Shown here: positions 13,032-26,149 of the stretch, in pieces
How positions within the stretch are numbered: the stretch's first letter is position 1
Layout of the letters: every line of letters starts with the position of its first letter
NCBI GenBank assembly: GCA_028023455.1
Contig: JAQFVV010006641.1
Span: 498,001-562,000, forward strand
DNA from: Epiperipatus broadwayi
Lineage: Eukaryota > Onychophora > Udeonychophora > Euonychophora > Peripatidae
Direction of reading: 5' to 3'
DNA: 64,000 bases
The notes under the pieces: model-generated
The model's input: the letters and a program-made list of their open reading frames with translations, nothing else
Database searches by the model: none
Told to the model about the DNA's origin: nothing
Made by a program: the position numbers and the translations under genes

Positions 13032-13052
13032 TGAATGACAAATAAAAATTTC
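12926..13052. repeat. (TA)n tracts with palindromic flanks
   Basis: A (TA)n tract (12926-12968) is followed by an inverted repeat. GAAATTTTTATTTGTATATT at 12969 is mirrored by AATGACAAATAAAAATTTC ending at 13052, with a second (TA)n between the arms. The whole can fold into one hairpin. Confidence 0.85.
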
Positions 13053-13189
13053 TTTAATGCTTCTAGACCACTGTTATTTGTACTCATATAAATGTAATGA
13101 TCATTTATCCTATACAATGCTCATTATAAGCTTTGATAATAATATGAATACTGAACCCTTCCATTTGATGGTGCTCTTTTTCACCCAAT

Positions 13190-14030
13190 GCACATCAATA
13201 TACCAATTGACAGGCCATCTGTTTGTTTACATAACATTATGGTAAAATATTTTTTTTTGTTTTTTTCAACCACTTTTGAATTTTTTTTTCATTCTTCAGC
13301 TCGTCTGTTTGTTTTACATAATGTTATGATAAACCAGCAAAGTTTTATTTTTTATTCTCTCATTTTTTAATAAAAAAATACTTTGTTTTTAGATGGTATA
13401 TGGGTGTTGGTTTGTTTTTAAATTATCGATTAACTGTCCATCAGCTTCTTTACATAATATTACTTGTGCAAACTAAAGTTTTTTTTTCAGCCATTTTTTT
13501 GGGGTTTTTTTTTTTTTTAAACAAACATTTTCTTTTTAGATGGTGTTAGGGGTGTTGGTTTGCTTTGAAATTATCGATTAATGCTCCATCTGTTTGTTTA
13601 CACAAAAATACAGGAACAAACACTTTGTTGTTTTTAGATGGTGGAGGGGGGGTTGATTGTTTGCTTTGAACTTATCTTCTTTTTTTGGTTGATGTTTTGA
13701 TTTGCTGAAAGACTTCAACAATTTGATACTTTTGAATAAACCAACACATGGGTTTTTAGAGGGTGGAAGGAAGAGGAGTTGTTTTGACTTTGAATTGTCG
13801 TCTCTTTTTTTGTTAATTTAGTATAAGGCTTTTCTATTTTTTTTGTTTCACATCTTTACGCTACTTAAAGCTATATTATATGATAGTGAAAAGTTCTTCC
13901 TTAATTTTTGGGCCTTTAATTTTAAAAAAGACATATTTTTTAGAGAACACTTTTTTTAAGTTGGGGGAGGTGGGGTGGGGTGGCGGGGGAGGTTTGTTTT
14001 GATTTTTAATTATCAACTTTTTTTTGGATT
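13190..14030. repeat. Degenerate GT-rich tandem repeat
   Basis: Variable copies of the phrase TTTTTAGATGGTG...GGTGTTGGTTTG followed by ATTATCGATTAA and CCATCTGTTTGTTTACA recur at roughly 90-150-bp spacing (near 13391, 13542, 13631, 13753). The strand is strikingly G- and T-rich. No coding potential is seen. Confidence 0.6.
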
Positions 14031-14085
14031 TTCTTTTTGTACATTTTATTATGTTACCGCACAGTTCTTTATTATATATATATAT

Positions 14086-14094
14086 AAGGCCCCA

Positions 14095-14140
<46 letters not shown>

Positions 14141-14149
14141 TGGGGCCTT
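14086..14149. repeat. (TA)n hairpin with perfect 14-bp GC-containing arms
   Basis: AAGGCCCCACCAAT (14086-14099) and its exact complement ATTGGTGGGGCCTT (14136-14149) flank a pure TA tract. This makes a strong cruciform-prone palindrome. Confidence 0.95.
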
Positions 14150-16243
14150 TTGAATAAACTCTTATACACTTCTACTTTTTTGGTATAATAAAATATTACC
14201 TACTTTAATTAACTATTAATGAAAATTATCAAATATTACCTACCTACTTTATAATCATGTGAACAACCACAAAAAACAATAGTTTCCCATAAAATAATTT
14301 ACTGAATCAAAAATAAATGAAACTTTGGATAAGTTGTGAACCAAAACAAGTAATAAAAAAACACCATTTTCAGGGGCATAAAAAACACCAAAATTGACAT
14401 GCAAATAAAATAACAGGGAAGCCTCAAAACTATAGGTAATGTGATTTTGGAACCCTCCAACCAACTTCCCTTACAGTTCTCATATGGATTCAAGCACAAA
14501 TAGGCACTTGCACATAAAATTAGAAGAAAATTTGCTGAAAAGATCCTTTTCATGTTCTGTGCAGTTCAAAAGTATAGGGAAGAATGTGCAACAACATGAT
14601 AATTTTTAATATGGAATACTAATTCAACTACACTTTCTAAAAAATGTTCAATAATGAATTTTTGCAGAGTTTTGTCTTTTTAAAATATAGCCACCATCAA
14701 ATCAGACCATTGCGAGAGTTCAAGAGCACTCACTTGATGAATATTGTTGCAATGCAATGGGTGTAGTATTTTGTTACATAATTGTAAAATACATCAGCCT
14801 CAGGCAGCCTGACAGCTCCAAAAAACACCTATTATAGTAACAGCCATAAGTTAAGGTCACTAAAACTGTATATTGATGTGCATTTTGTAAAAAACAATGT
14901 TATCAAGTGATGGGGTTCATTATTTATACTATTACCTAAGTTTTTAAAGTTTACATAAAAGTAATATTGAAATTACTACTGCTCCATTTTAATCATTTTT
15001 TCAATTAAAATTTTATTCAAACATGCTTTAAAATTTATTTTTACATTCATTTTTTTTCATTTAAACTATGACTAATAAAAAAAATGAATGTTCTCTTATG
15101 TGAGTGTCTTTATGTTCTCCTGGAAACAATGCATTGTGTTTTTTTTCTCTTGATTATCATAGGTAAAAATTAAAATAACAACTAGGATTTCTTTGCTGGA
15201 ATTAGATGGTCAGAACTTGAAACTAGGTTGTAATGAAGATTGAGTTACTCACTCCATGGCATTAATGATTTCTTTTAAAATATTTTCTATTTAGACTGAT
15301 AATAAATACATTTTTTTTTGACTTGTTAAACTTTAAATATTTTAAAGTGTTATAATATTTTAGTAAGAAAAATATTGAGACAACAATCTGCTTTTTTAAG
15401 TTTCTTGTATCTTTTCTCAGATCATCTGTTGTGTTTTGTTTTTTTTTTTAAAAAAAAAACCATGATAATTGATCTCAGCAAATGAATTCCTTAATTCTGA
15501 TTGTTTACCTCCCAAACCAACTTATACATTTTTTTTCTATTTGAAAATATTTGAAATAAATAATAAAAATGTTTTATGAATGAAATTAATTTAAATCATT
15601 ACTTTAAAACCAAGTTTTATTTCTGATCATTTTTTTAATAAATGACATTATTACTTGAATTTAAATATAAAATTTAAGAATAAATATTTTTGTTTATAAA
15701 AATATTATAATTGTAACAATTTCAAAATAAACTCCTATTCTGAAGTAAATAATTGTTCCTTCATTCATTAAGGACAATTTTAGATTTTTAGCTCTTAAAA
15801 TAACAATGCATTAAAATAAATTAAAGTCAAATCTATCAGTAACAAATGTTTATTTAGATTGACATCCATTGTATTAAGATCATATAGTAAAATATATTAT
15901 AAATGATTATAAATAACAACAACTATTAAATCTCTACAGAATTCATCTTTAAACCCTATATTTTAAGTCATTAATTAATGTTATACCCAAGTTTATAGCA
16001 TTAATACTACCTAAATTAATTTACTTAGTACAAAATTAAAACATGATCAAATTGCTTTAAAATTAAAATTGGAAAAAAAGTATATATATATATCCATAAA
16101 AGGTTCCTATAAAACATTTTGAACATTTTTAGAAGTACAGTTTGAGCATCACTGTTATTAAACCATTGTCGTTTGATGATTCCATATTATTTTTCCTTTC
16201 AACACAGTTATGCAACTTACTAGAATCATATGATAGAGCCATA

Positions 16244-16337
<94 letters not shown>

Positions 16338-16978
16338 TTTGATTAATTATATGGTAGAAAGAAAATTGTTTTTTTAATGTATTCCTGCACTTCTTGCTTT
16401 AAACAGATTTTTAATTAAAGAAAAAAATAAAGTTAAATAATATTAAGTGAACTTAATTTATTAGCATAATTAATTAAGTGTAAATTAATCGCAAAGACTG
16501 CTTAAAAAATTAATTTAAAAAACAAAAAACGGAAATGGAAATTCATTACTTACAGATACTTAATTTTGGAAAAAAAAAATACATTTTATATGTGATAGAA
16601 AATATAATTAATTTTTAACAGAGTATATATTTTTTTCATTTTTAGATGGAACAAGGTAATTTTTCCACAAACTTTATATATAAGTATATTGACAAAAAAT
16701 ATTTTTGTTAAGGTAAATATGCAAATAAGAATAGTTTACATGTATTTACAAGTGCATATACATTCAGAAATAAATACTTTAAAATATTAATTCGTATTTT
16801 TAAAATGTTATAGATAATAGAATATTTTAAATAGTTTACAGCAATGCTTACACAAAACTTTATTTATGAAATAAATCTAATAATAGTGATAATACTAAAT
16901 AGTTATATACTTACTATCTTAAATTATATAAATTAATACACTGTACAGGCTTACACCTGCACATACAGATATATACAT
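14150..16978. other. AT-rich stretch; (TA)n at 16246-16335
   Basis: Apart from a ~90-bp (TA)n tract at 16246-16335 and a T-run/A-run pair near 15440-15462, I see nothing. Open frames at 14255-14464 and 14299-14553 overlap on the same strand, show no recognisable motif, and are not called. Confidence 0.5.
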
Positions 16979-17669
16979 AATATATAGGGATTCGAACTCA
17001 GACTTTCACACAACCCTCAATTCTCCAAGCCATCTCATATTGTTGATCCACCTGATCACACACATGTTGAAAATTAAAATAATCACCTATGATGTATTTC
17101 ATGCTAAACCAGCAATCATCAGTTGGTCCAGATTACTATCCTCACACATATATACAATCAATGCTCAGTTTTATATTAAGACAACCAATCTTCATACTTT
17201 AATAGACAGGCTTCAAACTATACCAACTCACAACTTTTCAGCCTTCCATTTCATTGAAAGTCTGATTATAGAATGTTCAAAGCCCTCGTTTTTGCCAAGG
17301 TTGTCATCCTACCCATGTTAATCATTCTGACCCCTTATGTACAGGAGAATAATCCATTGACGGCTTTGAACATTCCATCATCAGATTTTCAATGAAATGA
17401 AAGGATGAAAAGTTGTGAGTTGGTGTAGTTTGAAGCCTGTCCATTAAAGTATGAAGATTGGCTATCTTAATATAAAGCTGAGCAATGATTGTTTATATGT
17501 TTGAGGATAGTAATCTGGACCAATGGATGATTGCTGGTTTATCATGAAATATGTATATTGGGGATTATTTATCTTTTCAACATGTGTGTGATCATGTGGG
17601 TCAGCAATATAAGATGACTTGGAGAGTTGAGGATTGTGTGAAAGTCTGAGTTTGAATCCCTTATATATT
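16979..17669. mobile_element. Foldback element with ~311-bp inverted arms
   Basis: Arms 16979-17289 and 17358-17669 are inverted copies with moderate divergence, separated by ~68 bp. The outer ends read AATATATAGGGATTCGAACT and its complement. Near each end, reading outward, is GAGTTCGAATCCC or GAGTTTGAATCCC, which resembles a pol III B box. The unit may be two tRNA-related SINE copies in inverted order or one foldback transposon. The two arms have diverged separately, so the event is not recent. The open frames at 17040-17321 and 17462-17770 simply read through the arms. Confidence 0.85.
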
Positions 17670-18214
17670 ACAACGTACATTATGTAAAAAGAACATATAA
17701 ATGCAATTATGTATAAATAAAAAAAGGAAATGTTAAATATAAGTAACCAAAAACATAAAAAGTTGTGCATTATTAACGATTCTTCGATAATATATTAATT
17801 AAACTAGTAGTGGTGTCCATTGAAACTATCAAAGATGGTTTTCTTGCCTAAATTCATCTTTACTTCTATGCAAATATGAGGGTCTTATCTAATACACATT
17901 CTATCCATCCAAATAATTATAAATAAATTTAGTAGTTTTACATTACTATATTTATAAACCTCAGATAATTATAATGCCAAATGAAAGCATATTACAGACA
18001 CATTAGAAGGTATTTCAGGAAGTAAAAAAAAGTATCTCTTAATATTACTCAATGGGGACTGAAAAAAAAATTAAAGTTGCTTCTTTTTATCAGAATTCTT
18101 TCTAGTCATTTCACATATTTTTATATCTGGGAATAAATATTAATACAAAATCGACCATAAATTTAATGAATTATCACTGTACATATATATATATATAATT
18201 TCTAGGAGCTTCTA

Positions 18215-18248
<34 letters not shown>

Positions 18249-18255
18249 GATGATC

Positions 18256-18308
<53 letters not shown>

Positions 18309-19048
18309 CACATATGTGTATATATATATATATATATCGCATAATATTAAATGTGAGTTTTATATGTAAATTAATACATAGAAATTGGATAATAAACGCA
18401 GGAAAGAAAATAAATTTATTTTAAGTTAGTGTTAATTAAAAAATCAAAATGATAGTTGAGGAAAGCAATTAAAAGCAGAATCAATTATAGTAATTAAAGA
18501 AAGTGAAGGGAGGGAAGTGAATGAGATTCTTATCTTTCTTCTTCCAAAGTCAACTTTTTAAAATTAGTAAAGTTAAGAGAATATTAAAACAGGATCATCG
18601 AAGTTGATGATCAAGTCTTAAAAGGAAAGGTAAATAAAAAGGGGGTTAATGATTGTAGAATTAGCAATCATAAAATTCTATCGTAGTTATAAATAAAATA
18701 AATAGATTTATAAAAAAGATAGAGATTGTCTCTTCAAACTACTCATGTGAACGCATGAAATATATGTATGGCTATGTTAAGAAAAGAAAGAGTGTGTAAA
18801 TAAGAAAGTTATTTTATTAAAGAGAAATGGAAATATTATGGAAGTAAATAAAAAAAAAGAAATAAAAAACAAGAAGAAAATTTATGTATTTTATGAAAGT
18901 AAAATAAAGGTGTGAAATGTATTTAATGATATTCCAATGAAACAATCAAAGATGATAAGAAAAGGATTCTGGGACAAGACAATAAGAAATGGTGAAGGAA
19001 AAAAGCCAGGTTTTATTTTTTCTTGAGTCTGTTGAGCTAAAAGACAGA
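17670..19048. other. AT-rich stretch with (TA)n cluster at 18183-18337
   Basis: Several (TA)n tracts lie at 18183-18337, two of them flanked by TGATCATATG-like inverted sequence. The rest is purine-rich AT sequence with no gene signal. Confidence 0.55.
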
Positions 19049-19339
19049 TTAGTTTGAGAACTGTTTTTTTTTTTTATATATGAACCAATTTGAAGCATCA
19101 AGAATGCAGGGGTAAGGGGCTACAAATGGACGCCATTTGATCCACGTCTGCCTCGGGTGTAATGTCATCTTCCCAATGAAGTAAAAGCAGAAATAGCACC
19201 TGCCTGACGGTTTAGCTCCCCTGTCATTGAAGCCGCAAATATTACAATAAAAGTAAGCTGGATGAAGGAGTCCGAGCCAGATCCCAAGAACTACCATCTC
19301 TCCACAAGAAGTGGAGTAATCCACATGATGGTTAACCAT
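19049..19339 (-). other. GC-elevated segment with 96-codon open frame, unrecognised
   Basis: This stretch is clearly less AT-rich than its surroundings. On the minus strand it is open for 96 codons, starting MVNHHVDYSTSCGEMVVLGI. The peptide has a CNIC ... CYFC pair (C-x2-C-x13-C-x2-C) that could bind zinc, and several tryptophans, which is unusual for chance AT-rich translation. Upstream on the minus strand, a CCTAGG at about 19363 could serve as a splice acceptor. I do not recognise the family. It may be an exon or a fragment of a mobile-element ORF, and the evidence is weak. Confidence 0.25.
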
Positions 19340-20053
19340 TTAGTCGTCCAAGTCCAGAAAACCTAGGTAATTAAACTTTTAAATATATCACACGTGCACA
19401 CACTTTCTTAAAATGGCCAAAAGAAATTATAATGCAATTGCAAAATGTAAATCAGAGTGAATCAAATAATCAGTAGATTTTCTATAACAAATAATATGTG
19501 GAGAAAGGGTCTCTAAGCTATAGAATATCTACATCTAAATTAAAAACAATTATCATTCAGGTTGAAGGGTTAAATTAAATATAATCTGTATTATTTTACT
19601 GATTTATTGTTTTATGTTTAAATACTATATTGTAATGTGTATTGAATGTATTGTATTAAACAGTATTTATTTATGAGTAGCTCTTAAGTCTCGTCTTTCT
19701 TTCTCCACCATACTAATTAGAATGATATACCCATAAGGCTTATTAAATATTAAGTAGACATTAATTCTAGTAAAAGGCACACATGTCAATCTAGTACAGT
19801 AACATTAAATCTTGAAAATTTTATAAATATTTCAAGCGCTGGATTGTTTCTTTGAATCATTCTTATGAATGTGGTATCTGGCAGCCAAGAAGCATCTGAT
19901 TGGAAAAAATAATACTGGAATATTACATTTGTAATCTCCATGTTCGATCAGGAATATAGACTTAAATGATTAGTCTATATTGGCTTCTTGCTTGACGTGA
20001 CAGTTGTGTCGAGTAAATAGTTAAAGTTAGAAACTTTAGCTGAGACCAAAAGT
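19340..20053. other. Intergenic stretch
   Basis: No gene seen. A perfect small hairpin (ATATAGACT ... AGTCTATAT) lies at about 19953-19980. Confidence 0.5.
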
Positions 20054-20151
20054 AAATCTGTTACTATATATATATATATTGAAGCGGAAATATATTACAC
20101 ATAAATCTGTTACTATATATATATATATTGAAGCGGAAATATATTACACAT
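20054..20151. repeat. 49-bp tandem duplication
   Basis: A unit beginning AAATCTGTTACTATATATA and containing GAAGCGGAAATATATTACAC occurs at 20054 and again, nearly unchanged, at 20103. Confidence 0.92.
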
Positions 20152-23100
20152 ATTTTTGTTTCACTGTCTGGTAATTCAAAACCTTGAATCAGAGGTTTAA
20201 ACCCAGCTATATATGTGTTAAATCACTAGAAAGTGAAAGGACACATATACGAATTTTAAAACTCTCCTTTGTTTTTGTACTTTCATAAATTAAGCATTTT
20301 ATTATAAAAGAATATTTAATAATTTTAAATTGGAAATATTTAAATTTCCATTCCCTTTAAATAATCATATATGTGTGTTCAAGATTTGCAAAAATACATT
20401 ATTGATAAAAATATATTTTGTTATTAAATATTATTTATATTTATTTTACAGTTGTCGTGTTTTATTTTATGATGCAGTACCAAAAAAAGTTCTAAAGAGT
20501 AATTAAAATAACTCTGAAATGTATAAATAAAAGAATATTCTAGATTTAATTTAAAAAGGGTAATTAATAAATTAAAATCCCTTAGCAAACAAAATGTTAA
20601 TGAAAATTATATATTTTGAATCTATTTCCATTTATGAAATAGATTAAAACATTACACTCTAGAACTTGTTGCATCATCATTAAAAATAAACAATAGGTGC
20701 ATTCAGGACACTTAATGGACATCTGGGTCTTACCAAGTGGAAACAGAGAATATTCAAGATCTTACTAATATAAATAGAGCAAAATTTTAGGCTAAGTCTC
20801 TTAATGCACCATTTCTACAAATGTTGCAGAATGGACCTATATTAATTTAAATTTTGAAATATGAATCCAGAATAGAGGGACTGAATTTGCTTCTCCTTTC
20901 TTCTCCAAAAATCATTTCCATACATCTATGCTAATCTGCCATCTCCACTTTTGGACTGCCTAATTTAAATGGTGTAATAACTATCTCAAGATGACAGCCA
21001 TTATTTTTCAAAGCTTTGCCTTGCTAACCATGTTTTCCTTATTTATAATTTTACACTTTCCAATCTGTATGTACGTCAAGACATCAAATTATGGAAGGTA
21101 AATCCTAATCATGCCACTAATATGAACGCTTTCAAAACTTTTAATTTAAACTTAAATCAATTATAATGTAATTCTCGTTCTATTTAAACAGGATGTTGTA
21201 ATGCTAATTGTAACTATTCTATAACGTAATGACTTTCTCTTTCTGTTATAAAAATCTAATGCACAAATCTATAACTTTATTTTTTTTAATGCATTTCTTT
21301 AATGGGTTTCACAATATCTATTTTTAATATTTTAAATGTGGCAAACTTTTATTTTTAATATTATAAATTTCATATGATTTAATTTAATATGCTAATAGTT
21401 CAATCAAGTGAACCGATCTTAAATTTTCTTATATTAGATAACCTAGATATGATGGGATGTTAAATCATAAATGTAAGCTTTCTTATCTAACTAAAAGTTT
21501 GCTCGAATGAATAATATTTTTAAGTTATTCTATTTGCTTAGTGGCAGATTATTCACTGCTACATTTAATATGTCACTTTATTACCATGTTTACGCTATTG
21601 ATTTTATTTTCAAATTATATTTTAAAGTAAACTTAATGACCTACCTTTGCTGTTTTTTTTATTATATTGTCGATCATTTGCCCATCACACCATCTAGCAT
21701 GGTAATTATCTATGGAATTAATTATTAGTTAGCATATTAATATTTGTTTAATGAAGGGAACAATAATCCCTCTTTTATTTGTGACATCCTAACTCATATT
21801 AAGGGTTATTTGCATACCTTTTGAGAGGGATCAAATTATTTCATATCATTATGCTAGATTCTATTAAATTACAAGGGCCTTAATCCATATATCAGCATCA
21901 TTAACAACCTGATTTATTTTTTATTATTAGTGTTGCTTGGCTTACATAATGTTATGAAATTTCCTCGTTTTGCTTTGTCAAACTTAAAACCCCGAGAAAC
22001 GGGATTGTTTTACTTAATGGCATATCTGTGAATGGGGCTTGGAAGCACCAGCTCCAGGATACTGTCAGGTTATCATTTAGGCTCTACATGGGTTAACACT
22101 GGAAGTAAGCCAGACCACGCAATTCCTACAAGACCACCTTTTTCAAATGCTGACCTGTCATGTGTACAGGCATTTCATATTCTTATATAATTGATGAAGC
22201 GTTCATCCTAAAATTGACTCAATCTTTTCTAGCATTATGATTTAGTCAATACCATGATTCTTGTTTAACGATTCTAATATTTTCCCATTTTAAATCTGTA
22301 AGACATAATGCCATGATTTCTAAATCTGTCTCATATTTTTGTTTATATTATAAGTTAGGGAATGTCATTTTAAAGCTCATTTAAGCTACCTGCCCTCACA
22401 TTGAAACAATGTTTGAGTGTGCTAACAAATAATGCTAAATAAATATTTTCCAGTCAGAAAAGAATAGAATAAAATACAAATAAATTTTCTGTTTGAACAT
22501 TTTAGAGGTCTAATGACTTTTAAAGTGAATAATGTAAATTATAAAATATTTCCGTGCGTGGTTCAAATGAACTATAGTAAATTGATGTAACTTATACCCC
22601 ATTTATCTGTTTTGAAGGTTATTTATTTTTCATAAAAATGATCATAGTGTCCACATTATATAATATGGTAAAAGTGGTATCTACTGGTAGCATATTAAGC
22701 CACATTTTTTGACTATCTGTATTTTTTTAATCATCCTATTCAATTGCAGATTTGCATATTATTTAGATATTAACTTATGTGCTATTATTATGTAATTCCT
22801 TCAATACACAAATCAACATTCATAATCATGTGAAACCCATAAACTCTATTAGTGTTATATATAAATAGATTCACAACTGTTTGTTAAATTAAATATTTGT
22901 TTATTCATTTTTTTCTAATTAATATTACTAAATTATTAACTATATAATTATTACTTAAGTCTGCTTTGCCTCATAATTTATGCATACACATCGTTAATTA
23001 GATTGCATTATATATATATATATATATATATCTGATTTCCATTGACCTTAGGCCAATTTCTAGATTTATTAATGAATTTTATGAAAAGTCTAATTATAAT

Positions 23101-23381
23101 CTTGGGCTAGTTTATTCTGTTGGGAGCCAGAGTTCGAAGCTTAGTAGTATTATAATTCCCTGCAGATCTCTTGTTTCTCTGCTGTTGCTCTGGGACAGAA
23201 ATGAATAAAATTTCATTTGATATCATCAGAAATCTTGTTCGTAATGTTATATATCTGGAAAATAGGCAAGAAGGCAGAGTTCATGATTGTTCCTGACTTA
23301 TATATCTTGCACATGATTGGATTTGAGGTACTTTTGCCTAGATAGTAGCTCTTGTTAGACGAATATACAATTCTGACTGGT

Positions 23382-23432
<51 letters not shown>

Positions 23433-26149
23433 GTAACCTATAAAAAGGATAAAAGGCTGTCTAAAATATTTGCCTGCTAAACATAGCCAAATTGTAACCA
23501 TACAAAAAAAGAGAAGTAGTAGAATATTAACAGCTCAAAAATTATATATAGACTACTTCTTTTATATATGTGCTGCTTTAAGAGAAAGATGTGCATCATG
23601 ATAAATGCAATCATCAGATCAGGAGAAGAATTGTCATACTCTTTATTTAAAATATAAATATAACTTTTAAAATCTTATGCAGCACATTATGCAAAAATGA
23701 TTAGATTACATTCAATACTCTACATGTAATACATCTTTTAAAATAAAATAAAATCTTACAATCACAATTATTATTCTAAATAATCAGATCTCATGTATAG
23801 CAATAACTCAGGTCTTCTATACCACAAAACTTTTTCTTGAAATAATTTTATTTAAGTATATCAATACTTTCTTAAAATAATTGATAATTAAACAAATCTC
23901 AGGTTTTTTTAATGAATTCTTTAATAATCAATAATCTGGGTCTTCCTTTTACTTCTTAAAACAAACTATGAATGTCATCCTAGTGACAAGTAATAACAAT
24001 AAGACATGATATTACCTTGATGATGATATCTTATTGAATAAATAATTATTAAATTTAGAATTAAAATTAAATATGAAAATATCTTATAATAAAAATAATT
24101 AAAACAAACTTGGATAAAATCCGTGCTTTTCTTTTCTAATCCTATATTCAAATAAAAACAAGCAGTCTTGTGATTTTAACTCAAGACAAATACAGTAAAG
24201 TGATCTTCTGGTTTTACCAAAATAAATAAAATAGAATAAAGTGATCTCATAATAAGTGTATAAAATAATTTTATTATTTTAAATTAAGATAAATAGAATA
24301 CTCTTCTTCTTTGATATTACCTTAAAATCAGTAATATAATTTTAATAAAGTGACTTTTATATCATATTTATTTGTAATCTTCTGCACTCAATGCATAAGA
24401 TAAATAAAAGTGTGTGGTAATACTAGAATTCTGAAAATGCAAATGACAATGATAAAAATAATGAATCATAAACTAATACTTAAATTAACATTTATTGACA
24501 CTGACAGCATTGAAAAGCAAGCATCAAACTATTGAATAAACTTTAAAATTTATACCGCCCCCCAAAAAAAAAAATATAAAAGAAAAATTATGAGTTACAA
24601 TTTTAAAAAAATGTCTAAAATTATTAGAAAATTAGGAATTATAATATGACCTTTTATAGGTTTCATCAAATTCTTACCTTTAATAATTTTACTTGCTATT
24701 AATATAAATCATACATAAAATGTATTCAATAACATTAAATAAGGAAAAATCTAACCATCCTTTGGTAGCAATGAATACTGAAAATGTATAAATTTTATAC
24801 AATCTCATGAACAATTATAAATTTAATAACAAATATTTATCATATTTTAAAACATCTGGATGTGCTAACTAGGTACATCTACAAAATCTACACATCAAAA
24901 ACCACTTTGATTTTCAAAGAGTGCAGATGTTTGGCATCATGTATCACTTCACACATACCAAAAATTCAGAATAAGACATTGTTGTGCATTATATATGACT
25001 TAGAAATAAATATATCACTAATATTCACATCATGAGATTGAAAAAGCAAAGGCAATAGATGTTGGCATAAACTTGAATAAGCATCTACCTAACAGGGTAG
25101 CAATGGACTAAGACCTTGTCTTTAGTCAAAAAATATGACAATCAAACATTAAAGGGGAGTGATTTGTTGTTGATTGTTTTTTTGTGGCTTGGGTATTTAG
25201 GTGATCAACTGTTTTTTTCTGAAAGTGAAGATAGAAGATTAGAATATAGCACAGATAAATGGCACTGCTAGTGGCAGGAATAGCACTGGGGATTCAATTC
25301 TCTGATATATAAACATAATGTTGCTTCTTGATCAAGGATTTGGATCAGAATTGTTTGGATCAATATCAAAGTACAGTTATAATTTAAAATCATAGTTATT
25401 ACTAGGGATTGGTATAGAAGTATCCTTTAGATATATGGACTGAAAAGCTGTAACTTTTCCAAATGGTTGCATAATATATTAAAAATTTTAAAAGATGTGT
25501 TCCAAGTAGGTATTTTTAAGCACCTCTGTAATACAGTTATAGTGATTTGGATCTACCATAATTAATTAAAATTTCAAGTGATTTTATTTGTTCTTGAATT
25601 CAATCTCTCTGTGTGATTTGAAAAAAAATCAATTATCATAACCTTAGGTTTTGGATGGTCAGTAATATCTGCTATGGTCTCCCGCTACCGATGCAAGGGT
25701 ATTGTGTCAAATAATGTTTGCCTAGCAACTTTATATAGATAAATGTTGATGTCTGTGGCAGACATAATTATAGACTGACTGGAAAAAAATTTAAGTTGCA
25801 AATAATCTCTTGGGATTGTTATTGTTGAACCTATCATTGATTGTCATATGAGTATTTGTGTTCCAAACTGTAGAAGCATGGATTGTGCTTCTTGAGTATT
25901 GAAGTCATGTTTCCTGTTGTCATTAGAGATGATTTTTCTATATATTAAAGCTGACATGGAATAGTTGAAATATTGTTACCTTTATTATTAACATTTAGTG
26001 TATTATTATTACTTTTACTATTGATCTGTTAGGGATTATTTTTAATAACATTAGCATATGTTTATATTATCTTTGAACTTTGATCATGAGACAGTTCAGT
26101 CACCATATTAATCAGCAAATTATCTACAAAAATTAATTATTTTGTCATT
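20152..26149. other. Long unassigned AT-rich stretch
   Basis: No gene, RNA gene or clear transposon is visible. (TA)n tracts lie at 23010-23031 and 23385-23429. A GC-elevated patch at about 21965-22160 might be a conserved element or exon remnant, but I cannot assign it. A C-then-A run sits at about 24557-24573. Open frames such as 21507-21728 have no recognised motif. Confidence 0.5.
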
